DNA of 14,986 nt from assembly GCA_030151985.1 (NCBI GenBank), contig JASLDZ010000009.1, positions 1 to 14,986 of the forward strand, given 5' to 3'. The stretch comes from Caulobacteraceae bacterium (GTDB lineage: Bacteria; Pseudomonadota; Alphaproteobacteria; Caulobacterales; Caulobacteraceae). The translations under genes and the position numbers were made by a program. Shown one piece after another: positions 1-7,792 of the stretch (the first letter of the stretch is position 1; each line of letters opens with the position of its first letter). The notes beneath the pieces are model-generated. The model worked only from the letters and a program-made list of their open reading frames with translations, did not search any database and was not told the DNA's origin.

Positions 1-440
1 GCCTCCTCGCGGGCGCCCCGGGCGGCCTCCATGGCCTGCTCGCGGATGCGGCCGATCTGCGCCGCGTCGAGCACCGGGCGGGCGGGGGTCTCGCGCCGGA
101 TGCGCTCGGCCTCGGCCTGGGTGATCGGGCGCTCGGTGATCACGGTCACGTCGTCGCCTTCGGGCGTGCGGTAGCTCAGGACGTTCGAGCCGTGCTCCGC
201 CTCGCCCCGCGCGCGATGCGAGAGGATCATCACCCGGCCGTGCGCGGAGTCGTCCATCTGCACGATGCGCGGCCCGTCCGAGAAGACGGCCTCGGGGAGG
301 GGCGGAGGCGCGGGGGGCGCAGGCGGAGGCGGCGGCGCGGGGGCGGCGAACGCCGGCGGAGGCGGAGGCGCGGGCGGCGCCGGAGGTGCGGGCGGGGCGG
401 CGATCGTGGCCGCCGCGGCCATCAGCGTTGCGATCAGCAT
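1..440 (-). CDS. Proline-rich, probably exported protein of unknown function (3' end outside window)
   Basis: An open frame runs leftward from an ATG at 438-440 through the window edge, giving 146 complete codons without a stop. A good Shine-Dalgarno (GGAGAAGG) lies just upstream of the ATG. The N-terminus (about residues 1-15) is hydrophobic and Ala-rich and could be a signal sequence, although it lacks basic residues. Residues 16-49 are almost entirely Pro and Ala in PPAPP-type repeats, which looks like an extended spacer. From about residue 50 the sequence turns into an ordinary folded-type segment (VFSDGPRIVQMDDSAHGRVM), then a charged, probably helical part rich in Glu and Arg. I do not recognise the family. 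A plausible guess is a periplasmic or envelope-anchored protein in which the Pro/Ala stretch spans the periplasm. It is divergent from the KTSC gene. Confidence 0.7.
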   Translation of the reverse strand, partial: MLIATLMAAAATIAAPPAPPAPPAPPPPPAFAAPAPPPPPAPPAPPPLPEAVFSDGPRIVQMDDSAHGRVMILSHRARGEAEHGSNVLSYRTPEGDDVTVITERPITQAEAERIRRETPARPVLDAAQIGRIREQAMEAARGAREE

Positions 441-497
441 GAACCTTCTCCCGCCGCCCCAGCGTTCCCCAGGGAAAGGCTGACATGGCGGGAGCCG

Positions 498-732
498 GTG
501 CGCACGTTACACCTTGGCAATGGCGAGGCGGGACCGCGGCTGGAGCCGGTGGAGTCCACCGCGCTGTCGGCCGTGGGATACGACGCCCTGAGCCGCACCC
601 TGTTCGTCCGCTTCCGAGCGGGCGGGCTCTACGCCTATCTCGACGTGCCGCGGGGGACGGCGGACGGACTCATGGCCGCGCCGTCGAAGGGCGGCTTCTT
701 CCAGGCGCGGATCGACCCGGCGTTCCGCTTCC

Positions 733-746
<14 letters not shown>
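498..746 (+). CDS. KTSC-domain small protein
   Basis: About 82 residues from a GTG at 498. The protein carries the KTSC domain pattern: E-S-T-A-L then GYD, a LFVRF-x-x-GGLYAYLDVP core, and MAAPSKGGFF with a terminal FRFLKLE. KTSC is a small domain found alone or at the ends of lysyl-tRNA synthetase-like and nucleic-acid-related proteins; its role is not well defined. The start is uncertain. CTG 480 and GTG 498 are in frame, no ATG is available between the divergent gene and the domain, and GTG 498 has a purine-rich GGGAG close by. Longer versions would run into the divergent proline-rich gene and are unlikely. The last 14 bases overlap the end of argG on the other strand. Confidence 0.75.
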
Positions 747-1980
<1,234 letters not shown>

Positions 1981-2024
1981 GGGCGCGTCCTTCCAGGGGC
2001 GGGAGCTAAGGGCGCGCGTGTAGG

Positions 2025-2043
2025 GACCGGCGCCCGGCCGGTC
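2025..2043 (-). terminator. Possible weak terminator hairpin after the TPR gene
   Basis: Perfect 6-bp inverted arms GACCGG (2025-2030) and CCGGTC (2038-2043) enclose a 7-nt loop, about 21 bases past the stop of the TPR gene. There is no T-tract, so it may be only a palindrome in the argG promoter region. Confidence 0.3.
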
Positions 2044-2064
2044 AATCGCGGGTCGGGGGCCGCC

Positions 2065-3768
2065 TCAGATCAGCTCGAGCTTCATCGCCTTGGGGTCGCC
2101 CCTCCAGCCGCGCTCGGCGGCGGCGCGGTAGCCTTTCGCGGCGGCCGGATCGGTGCGCTCCCGCGCCTGCGCCATGACGTAGAGGGCCAGGGGATCGTTC
2201 GGCTCGAACGCCAGCGCCTTGCCCAGCTCCCGCTCCGCGCCCGCAGGATCGCCCGACAGCAGGCGCGCGGCGGCCAGCGTCCGGCGAGGCGGGAAGCCCC
2301 AGCCCGGCGGGTCGGGCCAGGTGTCGGCCTTGTCGCGCAGGTCCGAAGCCTTGGAGAGCGCGGCGATCGCCTGAGGCCAGCGCCCGCGCAGCATCGCCGC
2401 CCGACCGAGCAGCATCTGCCGCGCGATCTCGACGTAGGGCTTGGCCTGGGACGGCAGCTTGCCGCCCGACGCGCGCTGCAGCTCGGCCACCGCCTGCGCC
2501 TCCGCCTCCACGCCCGCGGCGTCCCCCTGGCGGGCGTGCGCCTCGCCGCGGGCGTAGCGCCAGATCGCCTCGTCCATCGGCTCGGCCGGCTTCGGCAGCG
2601 CCAGCACCTCGGCGGGCGAAGCGTAGCGGGCGTAGGCGAAGTAGGCGCGGGCGTGCACCTGGCCGCCGGGCTTGAACGTCTCCTGCGCCATCTTCGCGAA
2701 GGCGAGCGCGCCCGGGCCGTCCCCGCTCATCAGCGCTCCCCCCAGGCCGAAGCTGACGTTGTGTCCGTGCAGCGCGAAGCCTTGCGTCCCGCCCGGCGGG
2801 TTCAGTTCGGCGACGTAGCGCACGTCGGCGGCGGAGGCGCGGGCGTTGGCCGTCGCCGCGTCCTCATAGCGCCCGAGGCGGTAATAGATGTGGCTGGGCA
2901 TGTGGATGAGGTGGCCTGCGCCAGGCGCGAGCTTGCCCAGCCGGTCGGCCGCGGCCTCCGCCCGCTTGGGATCGCCGGCGCCCTCCATCAGGTGGATTTG
3001 GAAGTGGAGCGCCGGAGCGAAATCGGGATTGCGCGCGACCACCCGCTCGATCAACGTCCGCGCCCTCCCGGCGTCGGAGCGGGGGTCGGTCATCGCCGGC
3101 TTCCAGTCGTCCTTCGTGAACTTGGCTGCGATCATCAGGGCGTTGGCTGCCTCGATGACGATGGCGTCGTCGTCGGGGAAGCGGGCGGCGAGCGCCTCCA
3201 TGGCGCGGACGTAAGCCGCGTTGTCCGTTGTCGCCGCGGTTCCGCGCGCGGGGTGCCGGACCACTTCGGCCTGGATCAACCCGCGAGCCTTCGCCGATAG
3301 TGCGGCGTTGACGGGCAGCGCGGCGAGCCGCTGGGCGTCGAGAGCGGCCGCCCTGGCGGCGGCGGCCTCCTTGCCAGTGACGGGATAGTTGATCGTCGGC
3401 CCGCGCGCCTGCGCCTCGCCCCAGGCGCACATCGCGCAGTCGGGGTCCCTCTCGCGCGCCCACTGGAAGGCGCGGATCGCCTCCGGCTCGTTGAAGGCGT
3501 CGTCCAGCCGCACGCCCTGCGCGAAGTAGCGGCCCGCCTCGCCGTCGGGGCCGCCCTTCACGAGTTCGACCCTGTAGCCGGCCACGCCGAAACCCGGCGC
3601 GAGGCCCGGCGGGGCCTTGGGCGGCGCGTCGCTCTCCGCCGGGGCGGGACCGCCCGCATGGCAGCTCGGCGCCTCGCCCAGGATGGCGGCGGGAGAGTCC
3701 GGCGGCGAGGTCGCGCCCGGCCACAGCGCCAACCCCGCGGCCGCCCCGATCAGCGCCTGAACCCGCAT
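2065..3768 (-). CDS. Secreted TPR-repeat protein with CxxC and His-rich motifs
   Basis: 567 residues. The N-terminus (MRVQALIGAAAGLALWPGA) looks like a signal peptide, followed by a Pro/Ala-rich linker to about residue 60. The main domain begins YFAQGVRLDDAFNEPEAIRAF and continues with DPDCAMCAWGEA (C111, C114). This is the opening of a widespread but uncharacterised TPR family (pattern: YFxQGxxLxxAFNHxEAxRxFxxAxxxDPxCAMCxWG). A His-rich stretch follows: ALHFQIHLMEG (H255, H259) and HLIHMPSHIYYRLGRYEDA (H286, H289, H293). TPR-like helices continue to the C-terminus. The paired Cys and clustered His residues could bind a metal, but this is inference. The ATG at 3766-3768 has a ribosome binding site (AAGAGG, spacing 6). 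The gene stands alone and is divergent from the small Lys-rich gene. It probably acts in the periplasm; its function is unknown. Confidence 0.9.
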   Translation of the reverse strand: MRVQALIGAAAGLALWPGATSPPDSPAAILGEAPSCHAGGPAPAESDAPPKAPPGLAPGFGVAGYRVELVKGGPDGEAGRYFAQGVRLDDAFNEPEAIRAFQWARERDPDCAMCAWGEAQARGPTINYPVTGKEAAAARAAALDAQRLAALPVNAALSAKARGLIQAEVVRHPARGTAATTDNAAYVRAMEALAARFPDDDAIVIEAANALMIAAKFTKDDWKPAMTDPRSDAGRARTLIERVVARNPDFAPALHFQIHLMEGAGDPKRAEAAADRLGKLAPGAGHLIHMPSHIYYRLGRYEDAATANARASAADVRYVAELNPPGGTQGFALHGHNVSFGLGGALMSGDGPGALAFAKMAQETFKPGGQVHARAYFAYARYASPAEVLALPKPAEPMDEAIWRYARGEAHARQGDAAGVEAEAQAVAELQRASGGKLPSQAKPYVEIARQMLLGRAAMLRGRWPQAIAALSKASDLRDKADTWPDPPGWGFPPRRTLAAARLLSGDPAGAERELGKALAFEPNDPLALYVMAQARERTDPAAAKGYRAAAERGWRGDPKAMKLELI

Positions 3769-3920
3769 CGCCCGCCTCTTTCGCCCGCCAGGAGCAAGCT
3801 TACGGATTTGTAGGCCGCCGTCACCCGTCAGCGACAGGCGCAGCTATGGCGGGACGGGCCGCTCGGCGCCTAAGCTCGGCTGTCGGCGCACCGCACCGGG
3901 CGCCCCTGGAGCCTCCGTCC

Positions 3921-4190
3921 ATGCGCGCCTTCGCCGCCTCCCTTCTCGCCCTCGGCCTCCTGGGCGCCCCCGTCGCGAGCCACGCCGCGGCCGCCGCCGC
4001 CAAGCCCGCCGCGGCCGCCGACAAGCCCAAGGGCACGTCCAAGATGTCCGGCTGCGCCGCCCAGTGGAAGGCGATGAGCGCCGCCGACAAGGGCAAGTAC
4101 AACGACAAGGCCAAGGGCATGAAGTCGAAGAAGGGCAACAGCCTGTCCGGCTACAACGTCTGGACCGGCGAGTGCATGAAGAAGGGCTGA
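3921..4190 (+). CDS. Small secreted lysine-rich two-cysteine protein
   Basis: 89 residues from ATG 3921, which has GGAG about 9 bases upstream. An in-frame upstream ATG (3846) would add 25 residues before the obvious signal peptide and is rejected. Residues 1-22 (MRAFAASLLALGLLGAPVASHA) are a typical signal peptide, followed by an Ala/Lys/Pro linker. The mature domain is very basic: GCAAQWKAMSAADKGKY, a KAKGMKSKKG run, then SGYNVWTGECMKKG. Its only two cysteines (C45, C85) probably form a disulfide. I do not know the function. The layout (C..W near the start, W...C at the end) resembles small two-cysteine periplasmic proteins common in alphaproteobacteria. A strong terminator follows, so this is a single-gene transcript. 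Confidence 0.85.
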   Translation: MRAFAASLLALGLLGAPVASHAAAAAAKPAAAADKPKGTSKMSGCAAQWKAMSAADKGKYNDKAKGMKSKKGNSLSGYNVWTGECMKKG

Positions 4191-4209
4191 CGCCCTTCCC
4201 CTGAACGGG

Positions 4210-4252
4210 AGCGGGGCGGGCGCGGTCGGAACCGACGCCCGCCCCGCTTCAT
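4210..4252 (+). terminator. Strong intrinsic terminator
   Basis: Left arm 4210-4222 and right arm 4236-4248 are perfect 13-nt complements (AGCGGGGCGGGCG-type). A further CGGT/ACCG 4-bp stem caps it (4223-4226 and 4231-4234) with tetraloop CGGA and one bulged A. A moderately T-rich tail (TTCATTCCGTT) follows. It ends transcription of the small secreted protein 20 bases upstream. Confidence 0.85.
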
Positions 4253-4287
4253 TCCGTTGCGGACCGTCCATCACGGAGACCGCAGCC

Positions 4288-4791
4288 ATGTCCGACGCCA
4301 CCAAGGATCCCGCCGAGCTCGAGAAGCGGCTCTGGAAGGAGCTGGACGACGCCAAGTTCGGGATGCTGGGCCTCGTCGGCGGCGAGCCGCACCATATGCA
4401 GCCGATGACCGCCTTCGCCGACAAGGCGGCGAGCGCGATCTGGTTCTACACCTCCATGACCACCGACCTGTTCCGCGATGCAGGCTCCGGCCACGACGCC
4501 ATGCTGTGCGTGATGGCGAAGGACAACGAGTTCCAGGCCTGCCTGCATGGCGTGCTGAAGCCCTCGCAGGACCGCGCCAAGATCGACGAATATTGGTCGC
4601 CCTTCGTCTCCGCCTGGTTCCCGGACGGCAAGGACGACCCGAACCTCGTGATGATGAAGCTGGACCTGAAGGACGCGCGCGTCTGGGCGGCCCGGCGCGG
4701 GCCCTTCACCTATCCGTTCCAGGTGGCCAAGGCGAACGCCACCCACACCCTGCCGGACGTGGGCGGCAAGGCCGACCTCGATCTGCGCTGA
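4288..4791 (+). CDS. Pyridoxamine 5'-phosphate oxidase-like (general stress protein 26 type) flavin-binding protein
   Basis: 167 residues, the normal size for this single-domain split-barrel family. It opens with a helix (LEKRLWKELDDAKFGMLGLV), followed by PHHMQPMTAFADK and IWFYTSMTTD strands. The family hallmark IDEYWSPFVSAWFPDGKDDPNLVMMKLD is at about residues 99-126. Members bind FMN, FAD or F420-like flavins and are classed with the Pyrid_ox_like/general stress protein 26 group; the exact substrate is not known. ATG 4288 has CGGAG about 9 bases upstream. The gene lies just after a strong terminator, so it has its own promoter within about 35 bases. It converges on the CHAP gene with only 6 bases between the stops. 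Confidence 0.93.
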   Translation: MSDATKDPAELEKRLWKELDDAKFGMLGLVGGEPHHMQPMTAFADKAASAIWFYTSMTTDLFRDAGSGHDAMLCVMAKDNEFQACLHGVLKPSQDRAKIDEYWSPFVSAWFPDGKDDPNLVMMKLDLKDARVWAARRGPFTYPFQVAKANATHTLPDVGGKADLDLR

Positions 4792-4797
4792 CAGGCC

Positions 4798-5535
4798 TCA
4801 GCGGGCGGAGGCGAACGCTCCGCCCGTAGCCGCGGCCGACGACGAGCCGCCGATGGCGGAGGCGGCGCGGGTGAGCGTGTCCAGCGCCTTGTAGACGAAT
4901 CCGTAGGTCGGATAGACCGTCGTGCCCAGGTCGCCCTTGGGGTCGTACCAGACCTTGACCTGGCTCCAGTCGCCGCCCGGCGAGACGTCGACCACGGTGA
5001 CGTCCTTTTCCACCTGCCCCCGCTTGCCGCCCAGGAGCGACCAGTTGGCGTGGGTCACCTGGATGATGCGGTCGGTCAGCACCTGGCTCACCACCGCCAC
5101 GTGGCCCAGGCGCATCGCGCCATAGGGACGGAACACCAGCACCGAGCCCGCCTTGGGCGCCGCGCCCCGAGCGTACTTGCCCGCCGCCTGGCTCCACCAG
5201 GTCCAGGCGTCGCCGAAGATCTGGATGCCGGTGAACAGCCGGGCGAACTGCGCGCACTGCCAGCCGGTGGCCTTGACGGGGCCGGTGAAGGCGTCGACCG
5301 GCGGGTTGGCGGCGGCGTCCCGCGCGGTCTGCGGCGTGAAGGCGGCGAAGGCGGCCGACGCGGCCCGACGCAGGCTGGAGGCGGGCGTCTCGGCGGAAGG
5401 AAGGTCGGCGACCAGGCTCTCGGCGGAGACGTCGCGGGCCGGGGCGGGAGCCGCCGCGGCCTGGGCATGCGAGGCGGCGAACAGGGCCGCCGACGCGAAG
5501 GCGGCCGCGCATCCGGCCGTCAAGCGTTGCAACAT
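4798..5535 (-). CDS. Secreted CHAP-domain cysteine amidase/peptidase
   Basis: 245 residues from the ATG at 5533-5535. This start is preferred over an in-frame start at 5583 because the signal peptide MLQRLTAGCAAAFASAALFAASHAQA then begins the protein and an AGGGA lies about 9 bases upstream. The CHAP domain occupies roughly residues 85-215. The nucleophile Cys lies in WQCAQFARL (C94), the His in RLGHVAVVSQ (H145), and the third catalytic position in THANW (N164). CHAP enzymes cut peptide or amide bonds in peptidoglycan, so the likely site of action is the periplasmic cell wall. An Ala/Ser-rich tail follows the domain. It lies downstream of the acyltransferase gene on the same strand with a 72-base gap that contains a palindrome, so it may be transcribed separately. 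Confidence 0.92.
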   Translation of the reverse strand: MLQRLTAGCAAAFASAALFAASHAQAAAAPAPARDVSAESLVADLPSAETPASSLRRAASAAFAAFTPQTARDAAANPPVDAFTGPVKATGWQCAQFARLFTGIQIFGDAWTWWSQAAGKYARGAAPKAGSVLVFRPYGAMRLGHVAVVSQVLTDRIIQVTHANWSLLGGKRGQVEKDVTVVDVSPGGDWSQVKVWYDPKGDLGTTVYPTYGFVYKALDTLTRAASAIGGSSSAAATGGAFASAR

Positions 5536-5578
5536 CACGCGGTTTTCCCTGCCGCCTCGGGTACGTCGTGACGCTAGC

Positions 5579-5597
5579 TTCACCGCGGTTAGGTGAA
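5579..5597 (-). terminator. Palindrome between acyltransferase and CHAP genes (possible terminator or operator)
   Basis: TTCACC (5579-5584) and GGTGAA (5592-5597) form a perfect 6-bp inverted repeat with a 7-nt loop. It lies 10 bases past the acyltransferase stop and about 44 bases before the CHAP start. There is no T-tract, so it could equally be a regulator site for the CHAP gene. Confidence 0.3.
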
Positions 5598-5607
5598 CAA
5601 TGCGTAA

Positions 5608-6732
5608 TCAGGCCGCGGTGCGCGGTCGTTCGTCGCAGGCGGCGCCCGCCTCCTCGACCGGCCGGTAGCCGGCTCCGCGGAGGAGGTCGCGGAGGAACAG
5701 GCGCGCGGGCCGCTCCACGACCTGGTGCGTCGCCAGCGCGCACCCCAGCACCCCGACCACCAGCGCCACGCCCAGGAACGGCGGCCAGGCGGCGCCTTCC
5801 GTCAACGGCGTGAACCGCGTCGCGACGCCCGCCAGCCCGGCCCGCCAAGGAATGGCGACCATGTAGAGCGCGAAGCTCGCCTCGCCCAGGTAGACGGCCG
5901 GTCGCGAGGCCAGAACCGGAGAGCCGTGCCGCGCCATCTCGGCGAGCGCCAGGATCAGGCCTCCGCAGGCGGCCACCGTCACCGCGTCAGGCGCGGCGAG
6001 CGCGGCGGCGACCACCACGATCGCGGCGAACAGGGCCGCCGCCAGGTGCGCCTCGCGCCGACTGCGCGTCACACCCGACCGCCACCCGAGGTACAGGGCG
6101 CAGCCGTAGGCGAAGGGCGGCGCGATCCGCAGCGCGCCCCAGGCGATCGTCGCCTGGGTGAGCGGGAAGCCGGCGATCCTGGGGAAGAGGGCGTAGCTTC
6201 CCGCCAAGAGCGCCAGGGCGGCGGCCAGCGCCAGGGTCGGCCGCGCCTTCAGCCGCCAGGCCGCCCAGGCGAACCCGGGAAAGGCGAGATAGGCCGCCCA
6301 CTCCGCCGATATCGACCACGAGGGGTGGTTCCACGCCGCGCTCGGCGCCAGGCCCCACGCCTGGGTCAGGGTGAGGTTGGCCGGGAGCGCCCGCCAGTCG
6401 AGCACGCCATGCGCCGACGGCCGCCCCATCGCCGCCGCCGCCAGCCCCATCGCCCCCATGGCCGCCAGCGTGAACAGGTGCGTCGGGTAGATGCGCGCCA
6501 CTCGCGCCCACAGGAACCCGCCATAGCCCTGCCGCCCTGCGCCGAACGCGTCGAGATAGACGTGGCAGAGGATGAAGCCCGACAGCACGAAAAAGGCCTC
6601 GACCCCGAGGTAGCCCTTCGCCACCAGCCCCGAAGGCGCGACGCCGAACAGGTCGATCCAATAGTGGTAGGCCACCACCCACGCCGCCGCGATCACGCGG
6701 AAGCTGGTGAGCTGGCGCAGGTTGGCGGGCAT
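5608..6732 (-). CDS. Acyltransferase family 3 integral membrane protein (OafA/YrhL-like)
   Basis: 374 residues from the ATG at 6730-6732 (GGAG with spacing 8). A TTG two codons upstream is possible but weaker. Family marks are clear: LRQLTSFRVIAAAWVVAYHYW at the N-terminus with H23, GYLGVEAFFVLSGFIL at about 40-55, WARVARIYPTHLF with conserved Arg residues at about 75-87, and NHPSWSISAEWAAYLAFP near the middle. Roughly ten hydrophobic helices are visible. These enzymes move acetyl or other acyl groups onto sugars of exopolysaccharide, LPS or peptidoglycan across the inner membrane. The substrate cannot be read from the sequence. It is 62 bases downstream of the hotdog gene on the same strand and may share its transcript. 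Confidence 0.93.
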   Translation of the reverse strand: MPANLRQLTSFRVIAAAWVVAYHYWIDLFGVAPSGLVAKGYLGVEAFFVLSGFILCHVYLDAFGAGRQGYGGFLWARVARIYPTHLFTLAAMGAMGLAAAAMGRPSAHGVLDWRALPANLTLTQAWGLAPSAAWNHPSWSISAEWAAYLAFPGFAWAAWRLKARPTLALAAALALLAGSYALFPRIAGFPLTQATIAWGALRIAPPFAYGCALYLGWRSGVTRSRREAHLAAALFAAIVVVAAALAAPDAVTVAACGGLILALAEMARHGSPVLASRPAVYLGEASFALYMVAIPWRAGLAGVATRFTPLTEGAAWPPFLGVALVVGVLGCALATHQVVERPARLFLRDLLRGAGYRPVEEAGAACDERPRTAA

Positions 6733-6794
6733 CCTCAAGGCTCCGGAGGCGACGGACCTCGGCCGGAACCTAACGGCGCGGCGACAACGCGACG

Positions 6795-7097
6795 CTAACG
6801 CGGGCCGCCGCGCCGGAAGACGGCGGTGGCGGAGGCGACCAGCCCGCCGTCCGCGGCGCGCGCCTCGGCGCCCAGGAAGACCAGCGTGCGCGTGGCCCGC
6901 TCCACCCAGGCGCGGCAGGCGAGCGGCTCGTCCGGGCTGACGGAGGCCGCGCCCAATTCCAGCGCGACGGAGACCGGGCTGGCGTCGGCGCCTGCAGCGT
7001 CCGCCAGGTGCGGGGCCAGCGCCGCGGCGACGCGCGCCCAGCCCTCGCCCGCCCCCCGCGAAGCGCGCGCCGTCTGCGGGGCCGAAGGGTCGTTCAT
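6795..7097 (-). CDS. Small hotdog-fold protein (PaaI-like thioesterase domain)
   Basis: 100 residues from the ATG at 7095-7097; an adjacent GTG (7098-7100) is an equally possible start, and no strong ribosome binding site separates them. The second half reads VSVALELGAASVSPDEPLACRAWVERATRTLVFLGAEARAADGGLVASATAVFRRG. This is the late beta-sheet pattern of the hotdog fold as in PaaI-type acyl-CoA thioesterases (ELG...L.CRAWVERATRTLVF...A.DG.LVASA..VF). The usual N-terminal hot-dog helix and its catalytic residues are not obvious, because the first 40 residues are short and Ala-rich. It may be a shortened or non-catalytic member. It stands upstream of the acyltransferase gene on the same strand. 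Confidence 0.75.
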   Translation of the reverse strand: MNDPSAPQTARASRGAGEGWARVAAALAPHLADAAGADASPVSVALELGAASVSPDEPLACRAWVERATRTLVFLGAEARAADGGLVASATAVFRRGGPR

Positions 7098-7171
7098 CAC
7101 GGCGAAGCTCTCGACGCCGCCTCGGGCTGCGTCAAGTCAGGCAAGCGCGTGAGGGCGGCGGGCAAAGAAAG

Positions 7172-7199
7172 GGCCCGGCGTCGGGGAGGACGCCGGGCC
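7172..7199 (-). terminator. Strong intrinsic terminator of the four-cysteine secreted protein gene
   Basis: Perfect 11-bp arms at 7172-7182 and 7189-7199 enclose a 6-nt loop. On the minus strand the stem is followed by CTTTCTTTG, a good T-rich tail. It lies 38 bases past the stop codon at 7237. Confidence 0.88.
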
Positions 7200-7236
7200 G
7201 CGAGGCAGGGTCGAACTTGAGGAGGACGCGAGGCGC

Positions 7237-7599
7237 TCAGCGGGCGCTGGCGACCTCGGCCGCGGCGGGAGCCTTGGCGACGGTCGAGCCGCCCAGGCCG
7301 GCGTCGCACTTGGCGAGGCGGGCGGCGTCGAAGCTGTTGTAGGCGGCGACGGGGCCGACCTCCTTGGCCAGCGCGCGGCAGCCTTCCAGCCCCAGCGTGC
7401 GGTCGGTGGTGGCCTCGGCGCGGCAGGTGTCGCCCGCGCAGTTCCACATCGCGCCGGCGGCGACGAACTTCACCGGCGAGGCGACGGGCGACTGGAGCTG
7501 GACGGACAGCGGCTGGCCGGCGAAGGCGGCGGGCGCGGCGAAGACGGCGGCGGCGAGCGAGGCGCCGGCGAACAGGGGGGCGAAGGCTTGGCGGATCAT
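7237..7599 (-). CDS. Small secreted four-cysteine protein (resembles the CC_3452 family of Caulobacterales)
   Basis: 120 residues with a clear signal peptide (residues 1-27, ending APAAFA). The mature part contains FVAAGAMWNCAGDTCRAE and LEGCRALAKEVGPVAAYNSFDAARLAKCDAGL. Its four cysteines (C54, C59, C74, C98) probably make two disulfides in the periplasm or outside the cell. From memory the pattern (W-x-C-x4-C-x-A, then a Cys in a C-x-x-LA-x-x-x-G-x-V helix, and a final LxKC) matches the Caulobacterales CC_3452-type family of unknown function. The family name should be treated as tentative. The Ala-rich C-terminal tail (VAKAPAAAEVASAR) looks flexible. The ATG at 7597-7599 has AGGAG at spacing 8. 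The gene is monocistronic, with its own terminator and an elaborate upstream region. Confidence 0.87.
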   Translation of the reverse strand: MIRQAFAPLFAGASLAAAVFAAPAAFAGQPLSVQLQSPVASPVKFVAAGAMWNCAGDTCRAEATTDRTLGLEGCRALAKEVGPVAAYNSFDAARLAKCDAGLGGSTVAKAPAAAEVASAR

Positions 7600-7606
7600 G
7601 GCGACG

Positions 7607-7622
7607 ACTCCTGAAGAGGAGC
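7607..7622 (-). promoter_or_regulatory. Hairpin that would hide the Shine-Dalgarno of the 7237-7599 gene
   Basis: In the mRNA, CUCCU (complement of 7617-7621) and AGGAG (complement of 7608-7612) form a perfect 5-bp stem with a CUUC loop plus an outer G-U pair. AGGAG is the gene's ribosome binding site, 8 bases before the ATG, so this stem could dampen or tune translation. Confidence 0.45.
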
Positions 7623-7663
7623 GGCGGGCGCCTTCCGGGGAGGAAGAAGGCCGCGGCGGGTTT

Positions 7664-7707
7664 CGATCTGAACGCTGTTAAAACCGAACTGAGCGTTGTT
7701 TAGATCA
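7664..7707 (-). promoter_or_regulatory. Phased direct repeats in the promoter region of the 7237-7599 gene
   Basis: CTGAACGCTGTT (7668-7679) and CTGAGCGTTGTT (7689-7700) match at 10 of 12 bases and start exactly 21 bases apart, about two helical turns. GATCT (7665-7669) and AGATC (7702-7706) flank them as an inverted pair. The block is AT-rich compared with its surroundings and lies 65-110 bases before the start codon, where a promoter and regulator site would be expected. Confidence 0.5.
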
Positions 7708-7754
7708 GGCCCGGACGCGACGCAAGGGGCGGTTCGGCTTTTTTTCCGGAGCTT

Positions 7755-7781
7755 GGCGAGGCGGCGCGACGGCGCCTCGCC
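7755..7781 (-). terminator. Probable terminator hairpin after mdh
   Basis: GGCGAGGCG (7755-7763) and CGCCTCGCC (7773-7781) are perfect 9-bp complements with a 9-nt loop, beginning 12 bases after the mdh stop. On the minus strand the tail has no T-run (it has an A-run), so termination may be weak or the stem may mainly protect the 3' end. Confidence 0.5.
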
Positions 7782-7792
7782 GACGCGTCGTG

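Noticed and set aside
192..497. Upstream extension of the KTSC frame and the Gly/Ala-rich frame at 265-483
   Set aside because: Both are antisense images of the Pro/Ala codons of the minus-strand gene; the KTSC domain itself begins only after about 540.
3846..3920. Upstream ATG of the small Lys-rich gene
   Set aside because: It would place 25 Arg-rich residues before a clean signal peptide; ATG 3921 has a better context.
7739..7745. Run of seven T on the plus strand as a terminator tail
   Set aside because: No stem precedes it on the plus strand and no plus-strand gene ends nearby. As an A-run on the minus strand it fits better as an upstream promoter feature.
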